The notes under the pieces are model-generated. The model did no database searches. It saw nothing but the letters and a program-made list of their open reading frames with translations, and was not told where the DNA came from. Below are positions 1 to 7,376 of a DNA stretch of 41,032 nt, piece after piece; the stretch's first letter is position 1, and the number at the start of each line of letters is the position of its first letter. The stretch is from Verrucomicrobia bacterium UBA3841. GTDB lineage: Bacteria; Verrucomicrobiota; Kiritimatiellia; RFP12; UBA1067. The DNA lies in the NCBI GenBank assembly GCA_002392765.1, contig DGHT01000044.1:1-41032 (forward strand). Direction: 5' to 3'. Made by a program: the position numbers and the translations under genes.

Positions 1-13
1 TGGTAGAGTTTCA

Positions 14-235
14 CTACAGACGCCCTCCGTTTCGACGGCAGACCCGTTGTAGATCAGCCACGGCATCGGCAAAGGAGACGGTATGTTCCGCCTCGTAGCA
101 CTTAATGAGGAAATCAATCCCCTTGTGCTTGTCAAGATAGTCAAAAGACGCATCGTCGCCAAGGCCGAACGCCTTCGCAAACTCCGCCACACATGCGACG
201 CAGTATTCGATTCTGTCTTTTGATTTCATTGCCAT
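14..235 (-). CDS. DUF3791-like small protein, probable antitoxin or partner of DUF3990
   Basis: Predicted 73-aa protein. The segment from YCVACVAEFAKAFG to LDKHKGIDFLIKCYEAEHTV resembles DUF3791, a short helical family usually encoded beside DUF3990 proteins. I chose the start at 235 (MAMKSK) because an AGAGGT Shine-Dalgarno lies about 11 nt upstream and the longer reading frame runs into repeat DNA; Met at 229 is an alternative. A TATAAT box at 269-264 gives it its own promoter. It lies downstream of the DUF3990 gene (485-952) but is separated from it by a 125-bp repeat and GC-rich palindromes, so it may be expressed separately. The role as antitoxin is inferred from family context only. Confidence 0.6.
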   Translation of the reverse strand: MAMKSKDRIEYCVACVAEFAKAFGLGDDASFDYLDKHKGIDFLIKCYEAEHTVSFADAVADLQRVCRRNGGRL

Positions 236-263
236 GTGTTGGATACCTCTTCTTTTGGTTCGT

Positions 264-269
264 ATTATA
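264..269 (-). promoter_or_regulatory. -10 box of DUF3791-like gene
   Basis: TATAAT within TGGTATAAT on the minus strand, about 28 nt before the ATG at 235. The same TGGTATAAT extended -10 recurs before several other genes in the window. No clear -35 was seen. Confidence 0.5.
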
Positions 270-355
270 CCATATTTCCTTCGACGACTCGGCACTCGCT
301 TGCGCCCGGCTTGGCTCGCTCGATTCGCGAGTCCCGCTTGCGCGGCGGGTACGCT

Positions 356-480
356 TTGCAGCGCAAATTGTCTATGCGGCAGACCCGTCCTCCGTAGCCC
401 CACTGGGCGAAGGAGGATGCCCGCCTATGTACCGGTTAGTGACTGATTGTCGTTCCTTTCATTTGCAGTTTACGGTTTGA
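356..480. repeat. Repeat R2, copy A (125 bp)
   Basis: About 95% identical to 2363-2487 (six differences by eye). It begins immediately after the stop of the DUF3990 gene when read leftward, just as copy B follows the VapC stop. It contains an imperfect hairpin with TCCTCC/GGAGGA and GCCC/GGGC arms around 388-418. There is no T-tract, so it is not a typical intrinsic terminator. It may be a REP-like or cassette-boundary element. Confidence 0.85.
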
Positions 481-484
481 AGAG

Positions 485-952
485 TTAAGATTGCCTAGGC
501 AGCTCCTCCGCTTTGAGGAACTTGATGCTCCGAAGTGCTGCTGGCGTGTGGAAGCATATCTGATGCGTCGGATGTCTGAACTTGGCCAATGCCCAGAACG
601 CCTCGCGCGATATCGCCCCGCTGACGAAATCGTTGACATAGTTCCATATCGTATCGTTAGCCATAGGGCCTTCCACAATATCCCAGTCGTGATCCTTTCC
701 GCCACGGCAAGCGGCTATGAAGTCAAGCCATTCGTCGGTCATGACCGGAAACTTCTTCATGGCAAGGCCCGGGACAATCTCGTATGAATAGTGATTCACG
801 ATTGAAACAAGGTTACGGTCCCGTCGCGCCCATCGTTCAGCTTGCGAATGGTTTGCGGTACAGTAGAAACCACAGCCGAAGTCCTTGGCATAAACCGTTC
901 TGCGGATTTCGGGGCTCTCGACCGCCATGTTGCTCGCGTGATAGAGAATCAT
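485..952 (-). CDS. DUF3990-family protein, putative ADP-ribosyltransferase-fold toxin
   Basis: 155 aa. The N-terminus MILYHASNMAVESPEI followed by KDFGCGFYCT and QAERWA matches the DUF3990 signature (YHGS...V..P, DFG.GFY.T, QA..WA). The family is placed near ADP-ribosyltransferase-like folds and is typically found with DUF3791 partners. Its ATG overlaps the stop of the upstream gene by four bases (ATGA, 949-952), indicating translational coupling with the 146-aa gene. The DUF3791-like gene lies downstream beyond repeat R2. A toxin role is inferred; no activity can be read from sequence. Confidence 0.65.
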   Translation of the reverse strand: MILYHASNMAVESPEIRRTVYAKDFGCGFYCTANHSQAERWARRDRNLVSIVNHYSYEIVPGLAMKKFPVMTDEWLDFIAACRGGKDHDWDIVEGPMANDTIWNYVNDFVSGAISREAFWALAKFRHPTHQICFHTPAALRSIKFLKAEELPRQS

Positions 953-1389
953 TGCAGCAGTCTCCCCGCCTTGTAAGATTCCAGCAAATAGCTTGGATTC
1001 TGGTAATAGACCCCATTCGCAAAATCGGAAATCTCATCGATTATGAAGGATGAGAACACCTTGCGCAGCGATTGCGCGGTATCTCCTTCGTCCGTTTCTT
1101 CAATCAATGTCGAATAAACCTTGCCTATGGAAGTAGCCGTCGGAATGGAATACTTGCAGGAGGAGATGGTGTCGAACGCCCCCTCCCGTATTCCACATTC
1201 GGCAATCAGTTCATCCGAGACCCTGTCGAAAGGCAGACTGTGGTTCATGTCGGCGTAATCAAGCTGATGCCCGAGGCAATCGTCATCCATCGCGGCGACC
1301 ACGTCGCCGCGACGATTCTTCGTCTTGCGCCCAACATGCTCTATCAGCGAGCAGACGTAGAACAGGTCATTTTCTTCTTTGCCAGACAT
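949..1389 (-). CDS. Uncharacterised first gene of DUF3990/DUF3791 set
   Basis: 146 aa, soluble, no signal peptide. The N-terminal part (FYVCSLIEHVGRKTKNRRGDVV, then LDYADMNHSLPFDRVSDELI) looks like an enlarged relative of DUF3791. The C-terminal half (FIIDEISDFANGVYYQNPSYLL) has no family I can name. A GGGGAG Shine-Dalgarno sits six bases before the ATG. Its stop overlaps the DUF3990 start (ATGA). Overlap with a putative toxin makes an antitoxin or regulatory partner plausible, but I do not recognise a function. Confidence 0.6.
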   Translation of the reverse strand: MSGKEENDLFYVCSLIEHVGRKTKNRRGDVVAAMDDDCLGHQLDYADMNHSLPFDRVSDELIAECGIREGAFDTISSCKYSIPTATSIGKVYSTLIEETDEGDTAQSLRKVFSSFIIDEISDFANGVYYQNPSYLLESYKAGRLLQ

Positions 1390-1410
1390 GATTTCTCCCC
1401 GCCTTATATA

Positions 1411-1491
1411 TCCTCCGTAGCCCGTCAGGGCGAAGAAGGATCGTTTTAACTGCCTATGGGCGTGTTCCTTTCATTTTCAGTTTCACGGTTT
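1411..1491. repeat. Repeat R2, diverged copy C
   Basis: Contains the hairpin core at 1411-1440 and the flanking GTTCCTTTCATTTTCAG...CACGGTTT segment at 1464-1491 of copies A and B, with the middle shortened. It follows the stop of the 87-aa gene (1505), so all three copies lie 3' of toxin-antitoxin genes in the same orientation. Confidence 0.65.
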
Positions 1492-1504
1492 AAATCGCAA
1501 GATG

Positions 1505-1768
1505 TCACTTCTTACGGCGAAGACGGGTGAGTGCGGCATCGGCCCGCAGAACCGATTTTATATGCTCACCCGATTCCCGCGTGGCACGCCCAAGCTCCTC
1601 TATAGTCAAGTCGTCAAACTGATTCTGCCGCCACTCCGTGTAGTCTGCGCTTTCGCGGCTTAGATACGCGATGAATCGTTCTGTCTCAAGCACTCCCACA
1701 TTCCGCATGAGAACATCCATGCAGCGCGCTCCAAGTGCCTGGTCGCTTTCAAATCGGAAGTTAGTCAT
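1505..1768 (-). CDS. Putative antitoxin partner of the PIN protein
   Basis: 87 aa. The segment RNVGVLETERFIAYLSRE followed by DYTEWRQNQFDDLTIEEL resembles a small uncharacterised family often encoded next to PIN-domain toxins. The start at 1768 overlaps the end of the PIN gene by eight bases, so the pair is translationally coupled, with the toxin gene first. Antitoxin function is inferred from size and position. Confidence 0.55.
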   Translation of the reverse strand: MTNFRFESDQALGARCMDVLMRNVGVLETERFIAYLSRESADYTEWRQNQFDDLTIEELGRATRESGEHIKSVLRADAALTRLRRKK

Positions 1769-2201
1769 TGTCTGCCCTCCATGTAATAAATTCAACTGGA
1801 TTGGCCACATGCATCCCGCCAACCTCTCTGACTTTCTTGAGAATGCCCCTGTCGGTAGTGAAAAACCAGTCGCACGACGCAGCTTCAGCCGAAGCGAGGT
1901 GGAGTGCATCCATTTTCTTCACACCCATCGCTTCAAAATCCTTCGCCCGCTGAATGATTTCATCCGTCGTTTCTACGTATTCTGCCGCGCCGCCTAACCA
2001 TACGACAATAGACTTGAATCTCCTTGGGAATGGATTCTTGACAACCTCGTGGCACAGGCTGTCCGACCACACATATTCCAGTTCGCCAGACCTCATCAGA
2101 GACTGTATCTGCAACTTGGCAAAGGACTCCAACGCAGTTGCGAGATTGTGCTGATCATCGAACGGGCGGTTGTAGCAGCAGTTGTCGAGGTAGACTCTCA
2201 T
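1761..2201 (-). CDS. PIN-domain ribonuclease (putative toxin)
   Basis: 146 aa. PIN-type acidic residues are visible: Asp6 in YLDNCCYNRPF, Glu52 after SDSLCH, Asp98 in KKMDALHLASA and Asp117 in TTDRG. The pattern fits Mg-dependent ribonucleases of toxin modules. The ATG at 2201 overlaps the stop of a short upstream ORF, a truncated MNT-like leader, in an ATGA junction, so translation is probably coupled to that leader. The downstream gene overlaps by eight bases. Its target RNA is unknown. Confidence 0.75.
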   Translation of the reverse strand: MRVYLDNCCYNRPFDDQHNLATALESFAKLQIQSLMRSGELEYVWSDSLCHEVVKNPFPRRFKSIVVWLGGAAEYVETTDEIIQRAKDFEAMGVKKMDALHLASAEAASCDWFFTTDRGILKKVREVGGMHVANPVEFITWRADND

Positions 2202-2317
2202 ATCGCCGCCTCCTTTCGGGCGCATGAGCCGAAGACCCAAAGCTTTTCGGCCTTGTGTTTCCTCGCGATAGCGTATATCTCGTCCCGCTTCGCCCGTATC
2301 CCGTCAAGCATGCACAT
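2198..2317 (-). pseudogene. Truncated MNT-type nucleotidyltransferase 5' fragment (copy 1)
   Basis: A 37-39-aa ORF (starts at 2317 or 2311) whose sequence ends KLWVFGSCARKEAAI. It matches the start of MNT nucleotidyltransferases (helix, then the FGS.AR loop) but stops before the catalytic SD.D. It occupies the 102-bp repeat R1 and has its own -10 (TATAAT, 2336-2331). Its TGA overlaps the PIN ATG, so it may act as a translated leader peptide rather than being dead. No nucleotidyltransferase activity is possible from this fragment. Confidence 0.65.
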
Positions 2318-2319
2318 AT
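2218..2319. repeat. Repeat R1, copy 1 (102 bp)
   Basis: Identical to 3247-3348 except for one base, which is silent in the MNT reading frame. Direct orientation. It covers the MNT-like start codon through the FGSCAR codons. Confidence 0.9.
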
Positions 2320-2330
2320 CAGATACAAAT

Positions 2331-2336
2331 ATTATA
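2331..2336 (-). promoter_or_regulatory. -10 box of MNT-leader/PIN unit
   Basis: TATAAT on the minus strand. The predicted transcript start near 2324 leaves only about 7 nt before the first ATG of the leader ORF. Confidence 0.45.
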
Positions 2337-2362
2337 TCAAATTTTCCCCTTCGACAACCGCC

Positions 2363-2487
2363 TTGCAGCGCAAATTGTCTATGCGGCGGACTCGTCCTCC
2401 GTAGCCCTACAGGGCGAAGGAGGATGCCCGCCTATGTACCGTTTAGTGACTGATTGCCGTTCCTTTCATTTGCAGTTTACGGTTTGA
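2363..2487. repeat. Repeat R2, copy B (125 bp)
   Basis: About 95% identical to 356-480 in the same orientation. It starts 10 nt after the VapC stop and ends shortly before the promoter of the next leftward unit. The internal hairpin keeps its TCCTCC/GGAGGA arms while the loop differs. Confidence 0.85.
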
Positions 2488-2497
2488 GATTGGTTTG

Positions 2498-2926
2498 TCA
2501 TGACGCTGACGAAACAGGATTGAAGATCATCAGTGTCGGATAAAGAGTCTTGAAGTCCGCCTCGTTGCGGGTGATGAGGCCGCCTTTCCGCATCGCAAAA
2601 GCGCCTATCATTACATCGGCGATTGGACGTTTCTTCTCCGTGCCGGAACGTTTGCGCAGAATATGCTCGTGCCAAGCTTTATGCGCGGCAAAGACTGCGG
2701 CGGCGTTCCCCCCGAAATCAATGTTCACGCCGACATTACGAAGGAACAAGTCCTGCATCGCCCGGTCGCCGTTGAACGCTGGCGCCAACTCCACATAAGT
2801 TATAGGGGCAACGGTCAACTCCCCCTCATCGGCTTTAGCGTCCAACGCCTCAGCAGCCGCCTCTGCAAAAGGCGATATTTCGTCCAGGATGTCCAGAAGG
2901 ACACAAGTATCGACGACCCAATCCAT
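2498..2926 (-). CDS. vapC: VapC-like PIN-domain toxin
   Basis: 142 aa. The PIN active-site acids are in place: Asp6 (VVDTCVLLDIL), Glu46 (PITYVELAP), Asp104 (RPIADVMIGA) and Asp124 (LITRNEADF). The spacing and the RPIADVMIGAFA...GLITRNEADF block are typical of VapC ribonucleases. The start at 2926 overlaps the antitoxin stop (TGATG, one shared base). I rejected the 11-codon extension because it lies inside the antitoxin gene. The pair forms a conventional antitoxin-first VapBC module. Confidence 0.85.
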   Translation of the reverse strand: MDWVVDTCVLLDILDEISPFAEAAAEALDAKADEGELTVAPITYVELAPAFNGDRAMQDLFLRNVGVNIDFGGNAAAVFAAHKAWHEHILRKRSGTEKKRPIADVMIGAFAMRKGGLITRNEADFKTLYPTLMIFNPVSSAS

Positions 2927-3204
2927 CAGTCTTCGCCCTCGCGGAGTTCCTTCATCCACTCATCTGTCGGCCTGGGTGCATGGAACCTCTTTCCGAAACC
3001 TATCATGGCCTTTGCCGATGTCTTGCGCCGTCTTTCTGCAGGTGTAGGGATTTCCACGAAAACCACATCAAATGATCCGGCTTCGGGTAAAGCAAGAATC
3101 GCTTCACCGCCAGATCCGACCACGCGTTGACACCAAACACGGTTGGAACGCCTCGCACTTTCCAGCACAGTCGTCCAGTCCTCTCTTTCCATCAGTTTAG
3201 GCAT
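2926..3204 (-). CDS. vapB: VapB-like antitoxin
   Basis: 92 aa beginning MPKLMEREDW. The C-terminal part KAMIGFGKRFHAPRPTDEWMKELREGED is the kind of charged tail that binds VapC. The start at 3204 is preceded by GAGGAG and lies eight bases inside the end of the upstream MNT-like fragment ORF. The DNA-binding fold cannot be classified confidently; VapB identity rests on the overlapping PIN partner. Confidence 0.65.
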   Translation of the reverse strand: MPKLMEREDWTTVLESARRSNRVWCQRVVGSGGEAILALPEAGSFDVVFVEIPTPAERRRKTSAKAMIGFGKRFHAPRPTDEWMKELREGED

Positions 3205-3340
3205 GGCAATTCTCCTCAATGTCACAGTCAGAACGCTCCTCCCTGCGGGCGCAAGAGCCGAAGACCCAAAGCTTTTCGGCCTTGTGTTTCCTCGCGATAG
3301 CGTATATCTCGTCCCGCTTCGCCCGTATCCCGTCAAGCAT
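3197..3340 (-). pseudogene. Truncated MNT-type nucleotidyltransferase 5' fragment (copy 2)
   Basis: 47-aa ORF (a start at 3346 is also possible). It shares its first ~32 residues with copy 1 and continues through FGSCARREERSDCDI, i.e. through the catalytic SD.D motif of MNT nucleotidyltransferases, then stops after EENCHA. Its last eight bases overlap the vapB start. It is a remnant of an MNT (HEPN/MNT-type) gene reused as a leader, or the scar of a cassette replacement. Confidence 0.65.
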
Positions 3341-3348
3341 GCACATAT
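3247..3348. repeat. Repeat R1, copy 2 (102 bp)
   Basis: 101 of 102 bases match 2218-2319. It lies at the 5' end of the VapBC unit as copy 1 does for the PIN unit. Confidence 0.9.
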
Positions 3349-3359
3349 AAGTTGTAGAT

Positions 3360-3365
3360 ATTATA
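3360..3365 (-). promoter_or_regulatory. -10 box of MNT-leader/vapBC unit
   Basis: TATAAT within TGGTATAAT on the minus strand, between the end of operon C (3394) and the MNT leader. It makes the toxin-antitoxin unit independent of the upstream polysaccharide operon. Confidence 0.5.
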
Positions 3366-3393
3366 CCATAAATTCGGAATCCGCGCTTGGAAT

Positions 3394-6300
3394 TTATATC
3401 CCAATTTTACCGGAAACGGGATTCCACGTTTCGGTTCGGCCGTCGGGGAAAACGACTTCGAAAAGCGATTGCTCCGTAAAGCGGATGCACGTGCCGTCGG
3501 GAAGGATGCGCGTGTCGGTTCGGCCGTCCGCCGCACGCCCCTGCTGCAGCATGAAGTTGCAGCGCCGCAGATACGGGACAAGCTTCTTCATCTCGGCGGC
3601 ATTTTTGCTGCGCCTGTCGAAGAACGTGCCGAACCAGGGCCTGACCGGCGGCTCGGTCTCATCGCCCGGTTGAGAGATGACCACGTGCAGAATAGTCGCG
3701 TTGACGCCCTTCCTGAAGAACTTGTCGGCGTATGGCTTAAGCGACTCGAACGACCAGTCGTCCTTAGCGAATTTCGTCCAGCTTCCCGCAGTGAAGCTCT
3801 CGGCGTAGATTTTGTTCTTCCCGCCAAGGCGCGCCGCGCCAAGCACCGCCTTGATCTCCTTCGCGCGCTCGTTCTTCGGCTCTCCCGCCCAGAACTCCGC
3901 CGCCACCTCGTCCGCCGCCGCGCCGTAGGTCGCGGAATCGCCGTCCCATCCACCGCGAGAATGCGAATACGGCTCGCACCATGTGATGAGTCCGTTTTCA
4001 TGCGCGCACCGCGTGAGCTCGCCCATGTACTCCTCGGCAATGATGTCGGATAGCTTTCGCGGGTCGCCCGCAGGCTTAACGACGCGTCCGCGCTCCCAGC
4101 TGTCGACGACGAGAGTCGTGAGCGTCGGACGTTCTGCAGGCGGTATGCGGCGGAGTATGTCGCCGACAAAGGCGTCGAAGTGACGCCGCACCGCCGCGCG
4201 GCGCGTCTTGTCGATCTCATAGCCTGTAGCGGCCGGAGAACAAGGTCCGTTTTCGGGATACGTTCCGTCGGGCGCGATCTGCGCGTCTTCCTTCGCGACC
4301 CACGGTCCGCCTGACTGCGACCAGCCGGGACAGTTGAAGACGCCCATCTCGATGCCGAGTTCGCCGGCGGTCTTGAACGCCGTGCGAAGGCAGCGCCACC
4401 ATTTCTCGCTTCTGAACGTGCAGTCGCCGAACTGCTGCCCTTCCCACGGATTCCCGAACCGCGTGCGGTTGCGGATGTCCGTCGCGAGAAATGCGCGCGT
4501 GATGCCGTTCTCCTTCATCCATTGAAGGTCTTTCCTCACGCCTTCCTCATCGACGCGCTCGTTCACCCAGTAGTAGTAGCAACCGATCTTCACGTCCGGC
4601 GGCGGATTCGCAAACCCCTCCCTAAGCGCCGCCTCGCATGCCGCGGAAGCCTGCTTTATGGGGATTTTCGCCCCACTGTCGTCGTAGGATTTGAGGAACT
4701 GGCGGAACGGCGGTTCGACGCCCGGACGGAACTTTACCGGCACGAGCGTGAAACCGCCGCGAAGTTTCTCTCCTGCCGCAAACACCTTGACATCGCGCGG
4801 CCATTCGTACTTGTTGAACTTGTCGGCAAGCGCGGCGTTGTGGCCGATGCGGATTCTCCCGACGATGTTCTCAAACGCCACATCGCCCGTGCCGCCGTCG
4901 GGGATGAGAACAACACCTGTGCCATCCTCCCGCAAAGCTGCGAGCCAGCGGACATCGCGGCGGTTGCCGGCGAAATAGAGGTCTTCCTTGGAAAGTTCCC
5001 ACCATCCGAATATGCTCTGCGCGTTGCTGAAAGTGTACGCCTCGAACTGGCCAAGTCCAACCCAGCGGACAGTCGTGAAATCTTTCGGCAGCGTGAACGA
5101 TAGACCGGCCTCGACCGTGTGCCATTCCTGCGTCGCGGAAACGGCGTATGAAACATGGAGAGAGCCAGCGTCACGCGGCTCTTCCCTCACATCCGCCGCG
5201 AATCCTGCGGGCTTTTCGAGAATCGAATATTTCTTCTTGTTTTTCTTCGGAAGATGCGCAGCAGACTTCGACATCATCTCGCGCCTGTCCCAGCGCGGCT
5301 CGAAAACGAGAGGCGGCAGCGTCCCATTCGGCGTAGTCTTTACGTCAACCTTGAGCGGCCACGCCTTGGCGCATGCAATCCGATTCCCGACCGTCTCTTC
5401 GACGAAAACGCAAAGCGCTGCAACATCTTCGGCAATCTCCGGAAGATCTATAAAGAAGGATGAGCTGGCATGCGGCGGCACAGAACAGAAAATCTCTCCC
5501 TTCGCAATCTCATGGCCATCCAAAAAGTCGCAGCAATCCTGCACGCCGCTTTCCCCTGTATTCATGCAGGAAACCAGCCACGTTATTTTCAGCTCCGAAA
5601 GGTCCGTAAAATCGTAGCGGTTTTCAATCGTCAGCGTTTTCTTCCCGTCGAACGACATCTTGACCGACGCGAAGACGGCGCGCGCCGCGTAGTAATCGAC
5701 CTGCGGCGTGCGGTCCGCATATACGATGCCGTCGCATCCGTCGATGCCGTGCGTATCCCAGACGGTCTTTTCATCTTTCCATGCGAGCCACTTGCGATCC
5801 TTCTCCTTCACCGCCGACGCCGGACGCGCAATGCCCTGGTCCTGGAACATCCAGATGCAACCCCCCGCGCATTCGGGTCGCTTCCACATCTCCTCCCACG
5901 TCTCGGAGAGCGAGCCGAAGTCGAGTCCGAGCGCGTGCGCGAACTCGCCCGCGAAAAGCGGACGGTCAAGGCGCGGCGCAAGTTCGCGAATCTTCGCTGC
6001 GTCAACGTAGTGGAAGTCGTAGAGCATCGCGCTCGGCGGCGCGCCGTCGTCCAGCATCTTCTGATAGACGCTCGAATACTGCGGATAGCACGTCGGGCGT
6101 GTCGGATCGAGCTGCGCGACAAGATCGCCGCATTTTACACAGATGTCCGTGAGCGGATTCTCGTTGCCGATCGTCCAAGCAATCACGCTCGGATGCAGCT
6201 TGTCGCGTGCGACTGTGAGACGTGCGCGCTCTTCCAGAACTTCAAGATAGTCCGCATTGCGCAGGTTCTTCGTGCCCATTCCGAACGGCACCTCGTCTAT

Positions 6301-7317
6301 TGCGTAAAGCCCCAGTTCGTCGCATAGATCAAGGAACGCTTCGTTCGGCGGATAGTGCGCGAGACGGACGCAGTTGAAGTTTCCGTCCTTGATGAGCTGG
6401 GCGTCGCGCCGCAGCTCGTCGACGGGAATGGCGCGGCCGTGGCACGGACAGAGATCGTGGTGGTTGACGCCGTGAAGCTTTATGGGGCGTCCGTTCAGCT
6501 TCAGCACCGCGCCGTCGCGCGTTATTTCGCGAAGTCCCACGCGCTTTTCGACGCGGTCGCGCCCGACTTCCGCAACAAGTGTGTAGATGTTCGGCGTCTC
6601 GCAGGTCCATAGCCGCGCATTTTCGACGACGCCCTTCAGCGGCGCGTCGCCTTCGAGGACCGTCTTGCCGTCTGTGTCGAGAAGCTTCAGATGCACCGCG
6701 CTCGTGCCGTCCGACGCCGCAGCCGAAATCTCGACGGCGGCAGGACCTCTCTCAGCATCGACCTTGCAGGCAAGCGAAAGATCGGCGACGTTGAGGCGCG
6801 GACGCGAAATGAGCGTGACGCTGCGGAAAATGCCGTGAAGCACCCAGTCGTCGTTGCAGTCGAAACCCCAGCCTTTCGGATTCTTCAGCGTCTCCACGAC
6901 AAGGTCGTTCTCCGCATCGCGCTTGACGAGCGCGGTGATGTCCAGTTCGTTGCGGTTGAACGACGAGCGGAACGAGCCGGCGTCTTTGCCGTTCACCGTC
7001 ACATGTGCGCCGAACATCACGCCGTCGAAGCGCAAAATGACGAGATCGTCCGACGGCCAGCCGGACGGAATCGCGAACGTGCGCGAGTAACGTCCGGACT
7101 CCTTCGCATCCGCTTCGCCGTAGCGCAGCGTCCCGACGCCCCGCAGTTCCCAGCACGAAGGAACCGGCATATCGCGTTCCTCGCCGCCATCGAAACTAAA
7201 CCGCCACTCGCCGTCAAGCAAAAGCTGCTCTTCGGAGAAGGTTGCAATCGGAAGCGCTGCTACAGATACCGCCAGCGCAACGGAGACGGACACCATTCTT
7301 TTCATTGGATTGTTCAT
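3394..7317 (-). CDS. GH2 beta-glycosidase fused to a GH106-like rhamnosidase domain
   Basis: 1307 aa with a signal peptide (MKRMVSVSVALAVSVAALP). Residues ~30-600 form a GH2 protein: jelly-roll sugar-binding domain, immunoglobulin-like domain, then a TIM barrel with acid/base Glu386 (IGNENP) and nucleophile Glu458 (FAGEFAHALG). Residues ~600-890 are an all-beta linker region. Residues ~905-1265 look like the GH106 barrel: YYWVNERVDEEGV, NCPGWSQSGGPWV (995-1007), VVDSWERG with Glu1075, and YAESFTAGSW. GH2 enzymes act on beta-galactosides, glucuronides or mannosides; GH106 are alpha-L-rhamnosidases. It lies 59 nt downstream of a stand-alone GH106 gene in the same operon. Exact linkages are unknown; Met at 7305 is an alternative start. 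Confidence 0.8.
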   Translation of the reverse strand: MNNPMKRMVSVSVALAVSVAALPIATFSEEQLLLDGEWRFSFDGGEERDMPVPSCWELRGVGTLRYGEADAKESGRYSRTFAIPSGWPSDDLVILRFDGVMFGAHVTVNGKDAGSFRSSFNRNELDITALVKRDAENDLVVETLKNPKGWGFDCNDDWVLHGIFRSVTLISRPRLNVADLSLACKVDAERGPAAVEISAAASDGTSAVHLKLLDTDGKTVLEGDAPLKGVVENARLWTCETPNIYTLVAEVGRDRVEKRVGLREITRDGAVLKLNGRPIKLHGVNHHDLCPCHGRAIPVDELRRDAQLIKDGNFNCVRLAHYPPNEAFLDLCDELGLYAIDEVPFGMGTKNLRNADYLEVLEERARLTVARDKLHPSVIAWTIGNENPLTDICVKCGDLVAQLDPTRPTCYPQYSSVYQKMLDDGAPPSAMLYDFHYVDAAKIRELAPRLDRPLFAGEFAHALGLDFGSLSETWEEMWKRPECAGGCIWMFQDQGIARPASAVKEKDRKWLAWKDEKTVWDTHGIDGCDGIVYADRTPQVDYYAARAVFASVKMSFDGKKTLTIENRYDFTDLSELKITWLVSCMNTGESGVQDCCDFLDGHEIAKGEIFCSVPPHASSSFFIDLPEIAEDVAALCVFVEETVGNRIACAKAWPLKVDVKTTPNGTLPPLVFEPRWDRREMMSKSAAHLPKKNKKKYSILEKPAGFAADVREEPRDAGSLHVSYAVSATQEWHTVEAGLSFTLPKDFTTVRWVGLGQFEAYTFSNAQSIFGWWELSKEDLYFAGNRRDVRWLAALREDGTGVVLIPDGGTGDVAFENIVGRIRIGHNAALADKFNKYEWPRDVKVFAAGEKLRGGFTLVPVKFRPGVEPPFRQFLKSYDDSGAKIPIKQASAACEAALREGFANPPPDVKIGCYYYWVNERVDEEGVRKDLQWMKENGITRAFLATDIRNRTRFGNPWEGQQFGDCTFRSEKWWRCLRTAFKTAGELGIEMGVFNCPGWSQSGGPWVAKEDAQIAPDGTYPENGPCSPAATGYEIDKTRRAAVRRHFDAFVGDILRRIPPAERPTLTTLVVDSWERGRVVKPAGDPRKLSDIIAEEYMGELTRCAHENGLITWCEPYSHSRGGWDGDSATYGAAADEVAAEFWAGEPKNERAKEIKAVLGAARLGGKNKIYAESFTAGSWTKFAKDDWSFESLKPYADKFFRKGVNATILHVVISQPGDETEPPVRPWFGTFFDRRSKNAAEMKKLVPYLRRCNFMLQQGRAADGRTDTRILPDGTCIRFTEQSLFEVVFPDGRTETWNPVSGKIGI

Positions 7318-7376
7318 TCTGTCTATACTCCTAAACGGATTTCTTTCCTGCCAGATCTGATTTGAGCATCACCTGC

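Noticed and set aside
388..418. R2 hairpin as an intrinsic terminator
   Set aside because: No T-tract follows on either strand and the same hairpin recurs as part of a longer conserved repeat.
356..480. R2 as an integron attC site
   Set aside because: It is a cassette-like arrangement, but no matching RYYYAAC/GTTRRRY core sites at the ends and no integrase in the window; kept only as a repeat.
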